Positions 1-11,815 of a stretch of DNA of 64,000 bases are shown here, in pieces (position 1 is the first letter of the stretch; every line of letters begins with the position of its first letter). The DNA is taken from positions 170,001 through 234,000 of the forward strand of contig JAXRKP010000455.1 in the NCBI GenBank assembly GCA_037039925.1, given 5' to 3'. A program made the translations under genes and the position numbers. The stretch comes from Doris montereyensis. Taxonomy: Eukaryota; Mollusca; Gastropoda; Nudibranchia; Dorididae. The notes below the pieces were generated by a model. It searched no databases and had not been told where the DNA came from. It saw only the letters and a list, made by a program, of their open reading frames with translations.

Positions 1-4
1 ACAT

Positions 5-1459
5 CAGAGGCGGATTTACCATACGGACATACAGGACAGTGTCCTTCCTGACATATCAAAAATTTAATCTCAATGTTAAATAAATCTTCATATTATAACT
101 CTAGAATTAAAATAATACAAATTTATTGAAGGCACTGAAAACCTACAGTGCTTGTTCTCGTAGATAGATCTAGATCTAAGTAGTTGGACAAAGCATGTAA
201 GCGATATCACGTGATGCGACGGAACAGATAATGGGACACGCTAAGCGAACGGTGAGAATGAGTCTATTTTTAGAAGGGGACATTTTGCGTTTGTGTCGTC
301 CTCAAGAGCTGATCATATTTCAAGGCCGTCTACTATAATGATCTAGATCCAATTAGGTCATTCAAGTGAGATGTAGGTCAGAGTGAAGACTTGAAAGACG
401 AGGCGGGTGAGAATGGTTACGGACACTTCGGCTCAGTGTCCAAAGTATGGCGCATTGGCATGCGTAAATGAAAACTGGCAAAACTTATGTATTTTATTCG
501 TTTGGCTTACAACTTTAAGCCTAATCTTTCAGATTTGTTCATGTATATTAACATTTTATGAATTAACATCGAATTATATACTAATATCAATTAAATTATC
601 AAAAGTTGTATTTTAAACTTTTAAAAATTCAGAATTGAAAAAAAGATTGATAATGTTCTTTTTACCTGCCAGCGTAATGTCTAGCGCAGCTGCTAGTCGA
701 TAATTGTTGTATGTATATCTAATTACAAACAGATCACGGCAGTGAGATGGTACTTGTTGCTGTAGAGTCTTATCGTGGATAAATTTATAATAATTTATAG
801 ATCTGTGTGCTCCTAATGATTACTGTAATTACTGTGTTTATTAATTTAATGCTGAATGAGGTAGATTTTCTTTTTAAAAAATAGTTTCAAAAGTTTGAAG
901 CATGAGGATAAGCTACAAATAAAACATTTAGGACCTCAACTGAAAAACATCGCGTTTTCGGCTTTCGAAACCCGTCTACGTATGATACTGTCAAATGGTT
1001 GACTATTAGTATTATAAGCGTAGAAAAAAAAAAGCGCTTGTTTTGCTTCAATTGTTTATTATTTGGAGGCGATAGCATTTGGTCAAAAAGTGGTCGCGCG
1101 GACGTGAAACATTTGAAAGAAAAGGTTAAGAAGTATCAACGTAGTTCAACCCATATGGTCAATGCTGTCAAATACATGACAAACGAATAACAACATATAT
1201 CAAAACACTATGGGACAGGATCGACTAAATGCTTTAATTGTTTTAAATGCCAGTTTACAGGGGTTTAATAAGGAGTATGAATACTTTAAACCAAAGAGAC
1301 ATCAATCGATTTGCATCATTGAAGAACAAACGAGCTCAATTCCCTACACATAAAGGAAAAGAAAGTGCTTGTGACGTCATATTCGTTGATTTGTTATTCC
1401 TTTTTATTATCGTTTATTAAAGTGTCCCTCTAGGTGTTCTCTGGTTAAATCCGCCCTTG
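5..1459 (+). mobile_element. hAT-like DNA transposon, internally deleted
   Basis: The ends are inverted repeats: the left end reads CAGAGGCGGATTTA and the right end, on the other strand, reads CAAGGGCGGATTTA. The sequence after the right end is TAGTACAT (1460-1467). Only four bases precede the left end (1-4, ACAT), and they match the last four of that octamer, which fits the 8-bp target duplication of hAT elements. A hAT zinc-finger coding fragment lies inside. At 1455 bp the element is too short to encode a full transposase, so it is a non-autonomous derivative. Confidence 0.72.
930..1190 (+). pseudogene. hAT transposase fragment, TTF-type zinc-finger region
   Basis: The frame reads through a peptide containing FGFRNPSTYDTVKWLT, then KKKRLFCFNCLLFGGD, then SGRADVKHLKEKVKKY, and stops at TAA 1188-1190. 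This is the TTF-type zinc-finger segment at the N-terminus of hAT transposases related to ZMYM1-like proteins, whose usual core is FCxxCLLF followed by a helix with conserved H residues. The RNase H-like catalytic domain and the C-terminal dimerisation region are missing, and no initiator is evident. It lies between the two hAT terminal repeats. The family call rests on motif recognition, not a search. Confidence 0.7.
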
Positions 1460-1467
1460 TAGTACAT

Positions 1468-1744
1468 GTATACTGTGCTCCCAACTAAAAGACCGGCACT
1501 TTGAGCGTTCCCTGCTTTAATTCATAAATCAAAATTGTCCTTACAGTCGAAGGTAAGGCTTGAAATTTGTCTCTGAGTTTTTTATTTGAATTTATCGATT
1601 TTAATAACTTTGTAAGGCAATCAATCCGAACGAAATTTAGCTGAAAAAGTACGTCACGTTTTGTTGGGGGGGTTTTTTGTGGTTGTTATTTCGCGACCTT
1701 TTACGTTGCATTGGGACGATCCATGATTCAGATAAAAAAAACAA
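1468..1744. other. unassigned spacer
   Basis: No coding pattern or recognised repeat. It contains short poly-G and poly-A runs. Confidence 0.5.
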
Positions 1745-1915
1745 AAAAAACATAAATTAAAATATATTTGAGCCACCTGTCTTTTGATATAGATCTATGT
1801 CACATTTACGTTGACAGTTTATAAGACATGTTATAAGCATTTGAAAATGAGCACTTTAATTTTGAAACATAGTATGGAATCATTACAATGTGTGGTCTAT
1901 TGAGTCAATGTCTAA
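1745..1915 (+). repeat. diverged direct repeat, copy 1
   Basis: This ~170-bp segment has a diverged direct copy 340 bp downstream (2085-2250). Shared blocks include CACATTTACRTTGACAG and TCTGAAACAT-like runs in the same order. The family is not recognised. Confidence 0.7.
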
Positions 1916-2084
1916 ACCTACTATCTACAAAGGTGAGTCACCACGTTCACGGCCTACAACAACGTAAGGACCATCGCACTTGTCGCTGAGGACGCGGTAT
2001 AGATTGCGCCGTGTAGGCCTAGATCTAATTGATCTATATAGATTTCTATTCTACTATGATCGAGATAAAACAAAAGTATATATT

Positions 2085-2250
2085 ACATCACAAATCAAAA
2101 TGTATTTGAATCATCTGTCTCTTGATATATATATCACATTTACATTGACAGCTTATAAGATACGTTCTAAGCATTGGAAAGTGACCACTTAATTCTGAAA
2201 CATGATATGGTATCATTAAAATTTGCTGAGGCCATGTCAACTCAGTCTAT
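2085..2250 (+). repeat. diverged direct repeat, copy 2
   Basis: Direct copy of 1745-1915 with scattered substitutions. It covers the same ordered blocks: the ATATTTGA-like start, the CACATTTAC block and the TATGGTATCATTA block. Confidence 0.7.
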
Positions 2251-2828
2251 AGAGGGGGTTATTTGTCCTTTACTTACTTAAAATCTTCTCAAGACTTTTA
2301 AACTAATTATCGTATCAACTTTTCTCTTTCATTTCCGTTATACAAAACAATTTGTCCTTGTTTTCTCCACAGGCTGTCAAAAGTATGACAATAGTATGAG
2401 CATAAAAATACTGAAAGCGTGACAGGTTGATAAACTGTCATCTATGACTCTTTCTCAGGGGACTCATGTTTCCATTGGTGAAATCCTTATCCACCTAGGA
2501 GCAGCTTGTTCACTGATTATTGTAAACGTTTGATGTTATTGGTATTGTTGTTTTTATTGTTTTTGTTGGTATTGTTGTGAATGTGTTTGGTTTTATCTCC
2601 TCCATGTCAATGATTTTAATGAGTCATAAAATATTACAGGTAAATATTAAATCAACCTGGTCACAAACTTCTATTAATGAATGCATCTGGTTTATTTTCT
2701 TATTTTTATATCATGAGTGTTTATTTAGAATATAAACTATTTTAAGTACATCTCAAACTAGTCAGTATGTAAATGGGGTTATGTAGTAAGTAAGTTACTT
2801 TCAGTAGGTCATTTACGTTTTAGTGTCA
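2251..2828. other. unassigned AT-rich spacer
   Basis: No coding signal or recognised element. It contains short TTG/TTGTT-rich runs near 2540-2580. Confidence 0.5.
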
Positions 2829-3636
2829 TTCTTTCTTTCTTTATCGGCTCCCATTCTACCTTCCGGTGTATGGGTTTTAGATGCCAGAAATGATCTTTCT
2901 CCAGGCTGCCCTGTCCTGAAATTTTCTGTTTCCTGAAAGTTAAATTTATTTGCGTTAATGCCTCTTTTATATCTTCTTCCCCACTTTCTCCGAGGTCTGC
3001 CTTTTGGTCTTTTACTTTGTGTTTTAGCATTGTATACTGATTTAGCTATTCTAGTGTCATTCATTCTGTTAACATTCCCAAACCTTCTCAGTTGATTCAT
3101 TTATATCTTAGTTTTTATGCCATCTGCTTTGGTTTGATCTCTTATTGTTGTGTTTCTGATTTTGTCTCTTTTAGTTTTCCCTACTGCTCTTCTTAGATAT
3201 TTCATTTCGGCTGCCTGCACTCTACTGTATTCCCTACTGTCTAAGGTCCAGGTTTCACTGCCATACAGGAGAGAAGGACAATAAACTGTATTGTATACTG
3301 CCATTTTGGTTTTTGTTGACAATTCTTGCTTACCTACAAATGCCTTTCCTAGATGGTTATATATTGCACTTGCCTTTTGGATTCTCTGGCTGATTTCTTC
3401 TCTTAGTTTTCCCTCTGAGTTAATCATTACTCCTAAGTAACTTGTTCTAAATTCTCCTGCCCAATTTAAGATTTTTTGTTTTAGCTTCCCTAGTTACTAG
3501 CATTGTTTCGGTTTTCTTTGCATTTACTCTCATTCCTCTTTTATTTAATTCATTATTCATTATGTTGATATTTGACTGGAGGTCCCTTTCTGATTTTCCA
3601 AACAGAACTAAATCATCAGCAAATGAAAGCATTGAT
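2829..3636 (-). mobile_element. RTE-like LINE, copy A, 3' half (RT end)
   Basis: On the minus strand it encodes the end of a reverse transcriptase: FADDLVLFGKSERDL (catalytic FADD box), NAKKTETMLV, LLYGSETWTLDSREYS, EMKYLRRAVGKTKRDKI and a basic tail KRPKGRPRRKWG. The reading frame is broken several times. The 3' end is a short (AAAG)n tail, also seen in the other copies. RTE elements are about 3.2 kb, encode an APE endonuclease plus RT, and end in a microsatellite tail. The endonuclease half of this copy lies at 6380-7715, same strand, with about 0.85 kb of RT core lost. Confidence 0.85.
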
Positions 3637-3750
3637 ACAGGCGGAAAGGAAGTAAAGGGGGGGGTGGGGGGATTATCTTGTGGGTCAAATATCAAATGGC
3701 ACGTAAACTTGGGCCACTCTGTAATTTATTATGTCTAGAAGATTATTCAG
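3637..3750. other. junction sequence with G-run
   Basis: Non-LINE sequence starting right after the interrupted RT. It has a G-rich stretch around 3655-3672. Confidence 0.5.
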
Positions 3751-3960
3751 ACAGCCTACTGACAGACTCTCGTTGTCTAGACGTGTCATTGACAGCCCTA
3801 AGTAAGTCTGAGGCTGCCAATCGTTCCAGCTGAACGGCTTTCTACAGGTCCAATAGACAGACAAGACCTGGTACATGTACCTATAATACGTTATACCATG
3901 TTTTACCATTTAGCTAAACCACTGATGTTGTTATTGCGACAAGGAACAGTGTATATGAAG
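3751..3960 (+). repeat. 210-bp direct repeat, left copy
   Basis: Nearly identical to 6174-6379. Shared blocks include AAGTCTGAGGCTGCCAATCG and AGCTGAACGGCTTTCTACAG, ending GTGTATATGAAG. The pair flanks a 2.2-kb segment, mostly simple repeat. It could be LTR-like ends of an unknown element or a local duplication. Confidence 0.85.
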
Positions 3961-4199
3961 CAGAACACAAGGTTTCCTGGCTCGATGCTTGTTTTTTCGG
4001 ATAAGCCCTATGAGTTCTTCGTCAGGAAAGGTCTCATGTTCTGGTTTACCTACATATCGATTACGTCAAAGACAGAGCAAATGTTTTGGAGTCTTTTCCT
4101 TTAATGGATAAGTGTTGTTGCTGGCTTACTGTATCTAGTTTCTGTTTTCCTATTCTTATGTGTATGTGTGTGTGTGTGTGTGTGTGTAAGTGCATATTA
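3961..4199. other. unique sequence ending in a (GT)n run
   Basis: About 200 bp with no recognised content, then a short (GT)n at 4160-4187. Confidence 0.6.
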
Positions 4200-5290
<1,091 letters not shown>

Positions 5291-5294
5291 GAGA

Positions 5295-5628
5295 GAAGAT
5301 CCTTTTCCTTTCCTTTTCCTTTTCCTTTCCTTTTCTTCCTTTTCTTCCTTTTCTTTCCTTTCTTTCCTTTTCTTTCTCTCTCTCTCTCTCTCCCCTCTCC
5401 CTCTCCCCTCTCCCTCTCTCTCCCCTCTCCCTCTCTCCCTCTCTCTCCCTCTCCCTCTCCCTCTCCCTCTCCCTCTCCCTCTCCTCTCCCTCTCCCCTCT
5501 CTCTCTCTCCCTCCCCTCTCCCTCTCTCCCCTCTCCCTCTCTCTCCCCTCTCCCTCTCTCCCCTCTCCCTCTCCCTCTCCCTCTCCTCTCCCTCTTCCTC
5601 TCCTCTCTCTCTCTCTCCTCTCCCCTCC

Positions 5629-5664
<36 letters not shown>

Positions 5665-6100
5665 CCCTCCCTCCCCCTCCCCCCCCCTCCCCTCCCTCTC
5701 CCTCCTCCTCTCCCTCCCCTCCCTCCCTCCCTCCCTCCCTCTCCCTCTCTCCCCCTCCCTCTCCCCCTCCCCCTCCCTCCCCTCCTCCCCCTCTCCCCTC
5801 CCTCTCCTCCCTCCTCCCTCTCTCTCCTCTCCTCTCCCTCCCTCCCTCTCCCCTCTCTCCTCCCTCTCTCCTCCCTCTCCTCCCCTCTCCCTCTCCCTCT
5901 CTCTCTCTCTCCCTCTCCTCTCTCCCTCTCTCTCCCTCCCCCTCTCTCCCTCCCTCTCCCTCCCTCTCCCTCTCCCTCCCCCTCTCTCCTCTCCCTCCCT
6001 CCCTCCCCTCCCCCTCCCTCTCCCCTCCCCCTCTCCCCCTCCCCCTCTCCCCTCCCTCCCCCTCCCCCTCTCTCTCCCCCTCTCTCTCTCCTCTCTCTCT

Positions 6101-6138
<38 letters not shown>

Positions 6139-6170
6139 CCTCCTCCCTCCCTCCCTCCCTCCCTCCTTCC
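5295..6170. repeat. giant (CT)n / CCT polypyrimidine array
   Basis: Directly after the purine array the + strand switches to almost pure pyrimidine: CCTTTT units first, then (CT)n, CTCCC and CCCT variants. With the preceding array it forms a strand-switched R/Y tract of about 2 kb. Confidence 0.95.
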
Positions 6171-6173
6171 ACT

Positions 6174-6379
6174 ACAGCCTACTGTTTGCTCTCGTTGTCT
6201 ATGCGTGTCACTGTCTCCTAAGAAAGTCTGAGGCTGCCAATCGTTCCAGCTGAACGGCTTTCTACAGGCCCAATAGCTGCAAAGACCTAGTAAATGTACC
6301 TATAATACGTTATACCATGTTTTACCCTTTAGCTAAACCACTGATGTTGTTATTGCGACAAGGAACAGTGTATATGAAG
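6174..6379 (+). repeat. 210-bp direct repeat, right copy
   Basis: Second copy of 3751-3960. It ends exactly where LINE copy A resumes at about 6380. Confidence 0.85.
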
Positions 6380-7715
6380 CGTTTCCATGATTTGGCTGTC
6401 TCCTTTCATTATTTCTCCTTTGGCGTTCTTAATTTGTCGTATTGGGCATGCTTTGGTCTTTCTCATGCTCTTTATTGCGCCCCAGAACAGCTTTTGATTT
6501 CCTTGATAGCTTTCTTTAAGTCTTTGTCTAAACTCGTCCCATTGTTCCTGTTTTGCTTTCCTAATTTCCTCTTTGGCGATAGTTCTTTTACTCACGTAAT
6601 CTATCCTATCCTCTGGTCTCTTTGTTTGCAAGTATTTCTTCCAGGCATCTTTCTTTTCTTTGATCTTAGTCTTGACATTTTCATTCCACCATGCTGCTCT
6701 TTCTTCTATCTCCTTTAATTTGTTTCCTACCACAGACCTCTTCAGTACAATTTATATTTGCCACTTTTCTTCTATTGTGCTTTCCTTCAGATCCATCTGC
6801 CTTTCACTGATAGATCTTTTTATCCTGGATTGGTATATCTCTTTTACTATTGGTTTATTTAGTTCCTCTATTTTGAGTTTAGTAGCTTTCTTCTCTTTCC
6901 TTTTCTGTTTGTTTTCTTCAGTTAATAATCTCATTTTGGCTATCACTAGGTGATGATCACTAAATATTTCAGCTCTTCTGTTTACTCTAGCATACATTGT
7001 ACTGTAAAAAAAGGGAGCTGCTAACTACTATGTAGTCTATGATTGACTTTTCACATCTGTCTTCATTTACTCTTGTATATTTGTGGATATCTTTCTGAGG
7101 AAAAAAGGTGTTAGCTATTTTCATGTTATTCTTTAAGCAAAAATCTATTAGTCTCTCTCCATTTGGAGAAGTTGTTGTCTCTCCTTCTTTACCTATTACT
7201 CCTCCTGATGTTTCTACATTGTTGCCTACTCTAGCGTTTAAATCTCCTAAAACCATTAATCGTTTGGTCCACAAACTATTAATAATTTCCTTTTGGTTTA
7301 ATATTTGGCTCTAATAGCCGTGGGCTTACAAATTTCCAACTTTCTAGTATCATTTCTTGCCTTCTGTGCATTAGGAGACCTACTCCTGCTCTAGCTCTAT
7401 CTTTGACATGTACTGCTGAGAAGATTAAAGTATGATTTGGTCCTACATTTTCTATTCCTTGTCCTTTTTTCTTTGTTTCTGCAATAGCCAAAATGTCTAC
7501 TTTGAATTTTCCATTTCTTCAGCTAATTCTAACTCCTTTCCATTAATTGCCCTAACATTCCATGTTCCAAAAATCACAGTCCGTATTCTTTTCCAGAGTC
7601 GTCTTCGAAAGTTCAAGCCGGGCATATCCTTGTATATTTTACTTTGAATCAGGTTGTTTTGTATAAGCAGGGGATTGGCTCACTGTACCCTAGGTAGATG
7701 GTGGGGCTGCCTCAT
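6380..7715 (-). mobile_element. RTE-like LINE, copy A, 5' half (endonuclease and linker)
   Basis: The minus strand encodes an APE-type endonuclease in pieces: NHTLIFSAVHVKDRARAGVG, LMVLGDLNARVGNNVETSGG (GDxNA motif), IANTFFPQKDIHKYTR, IDYIVVSS and SDHHLVIAKM (catalytic SDHH). A charged linker with KEKKDAWKKYLQTKRPED follows. Stops and shifts break the frame. The upstream region at 7672-7715 matches the 5' untranslated part of copies B and C (the AGGTAGATGGTGGGGCTGCC block), but the 5' tandem monomers are absent. It continues the split element at 2829-3636. Confidence 0.85.
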
Positions 7716-7756
7716 TGAGGCCCCCTACCAGGCTTTAGTATTCTCTCTGACATGGC

Positions 7757-8094
7757 GGGGGACTCGGTAGTCCAGAGGCAAGGTGTCGGCCTCTCAACCA
7801 AAAGGTCGTGGGTTCAAACCCCGCAGGCGGTTGAAAAATGTTTTCGAGGTTTTTGTTTTTCGAGTAAAATTTACTGCCCTGATCCAGGTAAGTGGATTGA
7901 CATCTAGTCCCATCGGATACGGGCTATGAAACAGGAGGTCCAGTGTGCAGATCACAACACTGTGCACGTTAAAGATCCTTGACTGTTTACAAGGTAGTCC
8001 GGGCAAAATTTAAAATTCTACCAAACCCCGAGAGCACTTTAGTTGCGGATGCGGGTAAATCAAATCAAATCAAATCAAATCAAACCAAATCAAA
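7757..8094 (+). mobile_element. tRNA-derived SINE (family 1) with target duplication
   Basis: The head has an A box (TAGTCCAGAGG) and a B box (GGTTCAAACCC), as in Pol III tRNA promoters. A shared ~250-bp body follows (GTGCAGATCACAACAC, GTGCACGTTAAAGATCC) and then an (AAATC)n tail. CTCTGACATGGC before the head (7745-7756) and CTCTGATGTGGC after the tail (8095-8106) are likely target duplications with two mismatches. Confidence 0.88.
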
Positions 8095-8109
8095 CTCTGA
8101 TGTGGCATC

Positions 8110-8450
8110 ATGATGCACGTGAAACGTAAGAGCTATGAAAGAGACTGGAAAACTCCACCTCCTATTAAGAGAACTAGAATATCAACAAGTCAACATTGCA
8201 GGCCTTTGTGATTCGATGGAAAGGAAGCGGTCGTTTGACATCCAATGATCTTCTCATTGTGTACAACGGTAGACAAGGAAGGCCAGGTCGGAGATACTTT
8301 GATACTAAACAAACAAACAAAGAAGAGCCATGTCAACTATGATGCCGTGCCAGAGAGAATAATTACCGGTATTGTCCATCTTGACACAAAACCCGTGAAA
8401 ACAAAACCTACCTGGATACAAGGTCGACAATCAAAAATAATATCAATATC
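8110..8450 (+). mobile_element. LINE endonuclease N-terminal relic
   Basis: Across two frames the + strand reads VRAMKETGKLHLLLRELEYQ, VNIAGLCDSMERKRSFD, then LNKQTKKSHVNYDAVPERI. This matches the start of APE-type endonucleases of RTE/jockey-like LINEs (typically NVRT...GK...LEEL...DI.GLCE.RW.G.G). Several stops are present and the catalytic Glu region is altered. It belongs to a different family from copies A-E. Confidence 0.62.
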
Positions 8451-8616
8451 ATCACACTAATAATTGTAGTGAAAAGAATTGACCTCCTTCCAGGATCAGA
8501 GGTCTATAGAGATGCAATTTAACCCTGTTACTGAAGGCGGAAGAGGCGGTTCAAAATCGCTCTTCCTCTTGGGAGGAAGCTTAAAAAGCCCAACAACTAT
8601 GTATTTCCCATCGAAA

Positions 8617-8940
8617 GGGGACTTGATGACGCAGTGGTCCGGAGGAAATGTGTCGGCCTCTCAACTAAAAGATCGTGGGTTCATGCCCGGCAGGTTTAAA
8701 GTTTTCTCGAGTTTTTCTGAGTGAAATCCACCTCCTGGTCCAGGTAGGTGGGTCGACAACTTGTCCCATTGGAGACACACTAGAAATGAGGTCCCGTGAG
8801 CAGATCACAACATTTTGTGCACGTTAAAGATCCAGTGTCTGTTCACATGGCAGTCCTGGCAATATTAAAGAGCCCTACCAAATCCCCCGAGACCATCTTA
8901 GTTATGAGTCTGGGTAAGATCAGATTTTAAAAATCAAAAT
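8617..8940 (+). mobile_element. SINE family 1, diverged copy
   Basis: The head (GTGGTCCGGAGG, then GTGGGTTCATGCCC) and the body with GCAGATCACAACA and GTGCACGTTAAAGATCC match the copy at 7757. The tail is degenerate. Confidence 0.8.
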
Positions 8941-9295
8941 TCAACCCCTTGAAAGTTTATTCTGAACGCCTTATAAAAATTATGATTTCACGAGACCTGC
9001 GACTTGTGAGCTTCGCATCCCTCTTCATTGCGACAATATGTCAGATCTAGCCTACCTAGCTTCAAAGTTCAAGGACATAACATATACATGAAGGCCCTCA
9101 TGAAAAATCCAAGATTCAAACCCCAAACTTGTAGCATTTGAGCAGGACACTTTACCCTAGAATATGTTAGCTAAATGAGGATATACAAGAAAATTAATCT
9201 GCCCGTATATGTACACTTAAGTCAGGGATGATAGTGGTGGGATTTCAAAGGAAGCTATGAGAAGCAAGAGATGGGAACTAAAAAACTTTACAGGA
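8941..9295. other. unassigned spacer
   Basis: No recognised coding or repeat content. Confidence 0.5.
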
Positions 9296-9530
9296 TGTTC
9301 AAGCCCCGACGGTTGGAGATTTTAGTCAAGTTTTTTTCGAGTAGAATCCTCTCCCCCCCCGCCCAACCCTGATCCAAGTATGTGGATCATCGAAGGCGAA
9401 CGATAAAGAAGGAGACCCCTTGTACAGGTCACAACACTCTGTGCACGTTAAAATCACATTGCTGTTTACAGCACAGTTGAGAATCCTACCAAAATCCTCG
9501 AAATCACTTTAGTTGTGGATGTGGGTAAAA
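9296..9530 (+). mobile_element. SINE family 1, 5'-truncated copy
   Basis: It begins at the end of the B box (TTCAAGCCCCGACGGTTG) and keeps the body (CACAACACTCTGTGCACGTT) and the GTGGATGTGGGTAAA end. The A box is missing. Confidence 0.78.
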
Positions 9531-9915
9531 TGTGGATGCATCCTCTATATCTTTCTGCCTTCCCCTTCATGGCTTCCCTCTGTTTTTTTCCCCACTCATT
9601 TTACTCTCCAAAATCATCCTTCATGTCGTTTGACGTGGTCGAAGTATTTCAGCTTTTGAACACTGACAAAAAGATTGCAGCCATGCTTCGTTTACCTGCA
9701 ACTAGTGCAACTCTTCTTTTATGAATGTGTTGGTTCTGCGTTCAGTCCATGTTTGATGAAAGATATGTATAGGCACCCAATAGATAATACTGGTCATGAT
9801 CACGGTGCTGGGTAGATGATTCTTTATATATATATGTGGAACAATGGCCAGTGCCATTCGTCTTGTAAAAGCACTCCACGTACTTCGGGAATAAAGACAC
9901 GGGACTCTATTCCAC
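9531..9915. other. unassigned spacer
   Basis: Nothing recognised. It has a short TA run at 9826-9835. Confidence 0.5.
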
Positions 9916-9918
9916 TAA

Positions 9919-10069
9919 AGCCGAAAACATAGTAAGTCCGTCCAACTGTTGTCTTCAAAATGAAGACTGTTGACGGATGCAAACGTATGGGTATACTGCG
10001 CCCGCCCTTTTCCGCCTTTTTTTTTTTTAGTAAGCTCGTAACACACTATTCATCGATGAAAACAACTCA
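9919..10069 (+). repeat. Harbinger 1 left terminal inverted repeat
   Basis: Pairs with 10866-11002 in inverse orientation. A poly-T run lies near its inner end. Confidence 0.8.
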
Positions 10070-10091
10070 CTTAGTCACTGTATTTGACACA

Positions 10092-10325
10092 ATGGCGCTT
10101 TCAAGAAAGAGCAAGTTAGCTTTGACTTTGATGCTGTATTTACGAAGAAGAAGGCGCACCAAACGGCGTTTAATGTCAATTCACCCTATCAACAAGTTAA
10201 GGAATATGTGTGGTGAATATCACCATCTAATGCCGATGTTGCGACAGGACTCGATAAAATTTAAGGAGTATTTTCGAATGGAACCTTCTACATTCAATCT
10301 CTTACGTGACACCTGCTCGGCAGAA
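10092..10325 (+). pseudogene. HARBI1-like transposase, N-terminal fragment
   Basis: The ATG at 10092 opens MALSRKSKLALTLMLYLRRR, then SIHPINKLRNMCGEYHHLMP, then KFKEYFRMEPSTFNLLRD. The Arg-rich start, HPIN.LRN...GEYHHL and YFRM...FNLL are typical of the N-terminal helical region of PIF/Harbinger transposases (HARBI1 family), before the DDE nuclease domain. The DDE part is absent; the frame drifts into non-matching sequence after about 10330. Internal deletion of the element is the simplest explanation. A diverged homologue of the same segment lies at 59124-59425, minus strand. Confidence 0.75.
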
Positions 10326-10329
10326 TTGA

Positions 10330-10865
10330 ATAGAATAATCTGTAATAAATGCTGTGCACATGAGATAAATCACAACGGTTGTACTACACATTATATAATT
10401 ATTAATATCTACTTCATCACCGTGTCAGACACAATTTTCCCGCCACCGCTCCCGTCGCGGTGGGAGAATTGATTCAAAATGATCTTATAATTGCAAAAAA
10501 CTAAATTCAGTTTTATTCTTGCCTAGAATTTGAGTCGCTAATTTCAATTTTGAAATCAGATTTTTGATACGATCAACCATTAAAGAGATATTGGACCAGA
10601 TACATCTCCCCACTAGACTCAGTGACGTCACTGACATCCGGTGAGACGGTGAGCGATCGCTCGTCGCGTCCGTCCAGCAAGATGAAATGCAGCACGTTCC
10701 ACTTCACTTTGACTTTGACGAACCTTGAACAGTTGCTGCGAGTCGGGTGCAATATAATATAGACCGTCCTTCAACACTCTATTTCATTTGTAAGTTTGGC
10801 CTGCGTTACTTCTTTCCTTCATTTGTCTCCTTCAAACCGAGCTTAGTATATTTTCGGCCTTAGGC
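10330..10865. other. interior of Harbinger 1, noncoding
   Basis: No coding match. It holds a GC-rich patch near 10620-10680 with GTGACGTCAC and GCGATCGC palindromes. Confidence 0.5.
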
Positions 10866-11002
10866 CGATGAATAGTGTGTTACGAGCTTATTTTTAAAAA
10901 GGAAGGCGGAAAACGGCGGGCGCAGTATACCGATACGTTTGCATCCGTCAACCGTCTTCGTTTTGAAGACAACAGTTGGACCGACTTACTATATTTTCGG
11001 CC
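10866..11002 (-). repeat. Harbinger 1 right terminal inverted repeat
   Basis: Inverted copy of 9919-10069. Confidence 0.8.
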
Positions 11003-11012
11003 TAAGGCCTTC

Positions 11013-11060
11013 AGTTGTCTCCTTCAAACCGAGCTTAGTATATATTCGGCCTAAGGCTTA
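11013..11060 (+). repeat. short direct copy of 10823-10868
   Basis: TTGTCTCCTTCAAACCGAGC followed by TTAGTATAT and TTCGGCC occurs just inside (10823-10868) and just outside (11013-11060) the right terminal repeat. This implies a nested or rearranged end. Confidence 0.75.
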
Positions 11061-11392
11061 GTTCATGCTAAACCCGGCAATTTTGTCGTCAGCCAGCTGC
11101 CGTCGGCAACTTGCTGCCATGCAGTGTTTACGGTAGAGCCGGCAGTTGCTGTCCGGAAAATTGATGCCACACTTGGAAGGAAAAACATGGCGCTTTCTGA
11201 TTTTTTTATTTATTGCTGTGGTTGATTTTACAAAACCGATTAATGAAACGGAATTCTCGAAAATATGGCGTTCACCCAATTCACCGCCATCGTAGCGTGT
11301 ATGGGGAATACCCTTATTTAATTATGCAAGTGATGGACGATGCCCAGAAATGAGTAGATTACATACGGATGCAACCAGAGACTTTTCAGTGC

Positions 11393-11815
11393 AATGAACG
11401 GAAAGCATATTCACCTAAAAGGGCCATTTAATTCCGGGTCGAAATACTACAATTACAAAGTATATCACTCCATTGTTTTGATGGCAATCGTAAAATGCAA
11501 AAGGGAGATTTCTTGTGGTAGATGTAGGTGCTTACGGAAGCCGCAGCGACGGTGGTATCCTGCAAGAATCGCCTTTTGGGAGATTGTTGTCAGAAAACAA
11601 ACTTCAGCTACCAAAACCTGCAAAGATCCCAAACACTAACATTGACCTACCCATTGCATTTGTGGGAGATGAAGCTTTCCCTCTACTTTAAAACATCATG
11701 AGACCATTCCCAAGACGCAATTTGACTTATGAAAAGTGCGTTTTTAATTACAGACTTTCACGAGCTCGGAGACAAACGGAATGCCCTTTTGGGGTGGCTT
11801 CTAGCATGTGGCGTT
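11393..11815 (+). pseudogene. HARBI1-like transposase, DDE nuclease domain relic
   Basis: Across two frames it reads NGKHIHLKGPFNSGSKYYNY, HSIVLMAIV, then VDVGAYGSRSDGGI, FGRLLSENKLQLP, IAFVGDEAFPL and [20 protein letters not shown]. This order is the HARBI1 nuclease core (DGKH, NSGS.Y.NYK, FSIVLLAVV, D.GA.G..SDGG, VGDEAFPL, RPYPR..L). The first catalytic Asp is Asn here (NGKH), the frame shifts after MAIV, and a stop follows FPL. It is therefore inactive. Upstream N-terminal domains are not found at 11280-11390. Confidence 0.85.

Larger units (their letters stand above)
9919..11002 (+). mobile_element. PIF/Harbinger element 1 with long terminal inverted repeats
   Basis: The left end (9919-10069) and right end (10866-11002) are inverted copies of ~140-150 bp. 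Both contain GCCGAAAAYATAGTAAGTC, CAACTGTTGTCTTCAAAA and GACGGATGCAAACGTA in mirrored order. TAA precedes the left end (9916-9918) and follows the right end (11003-11005), which fits the 3-bp TWA target duplication of PIF/Harbinger. A transposase N-terminal fragment lies inside. At 1084 bp it is a deletion derivative. Confidence 0.78.

Noticed and set aside
8479..8724. 81-residue ORF
   Set aside because: Mostly the head and body of a SINE family 1 copy.
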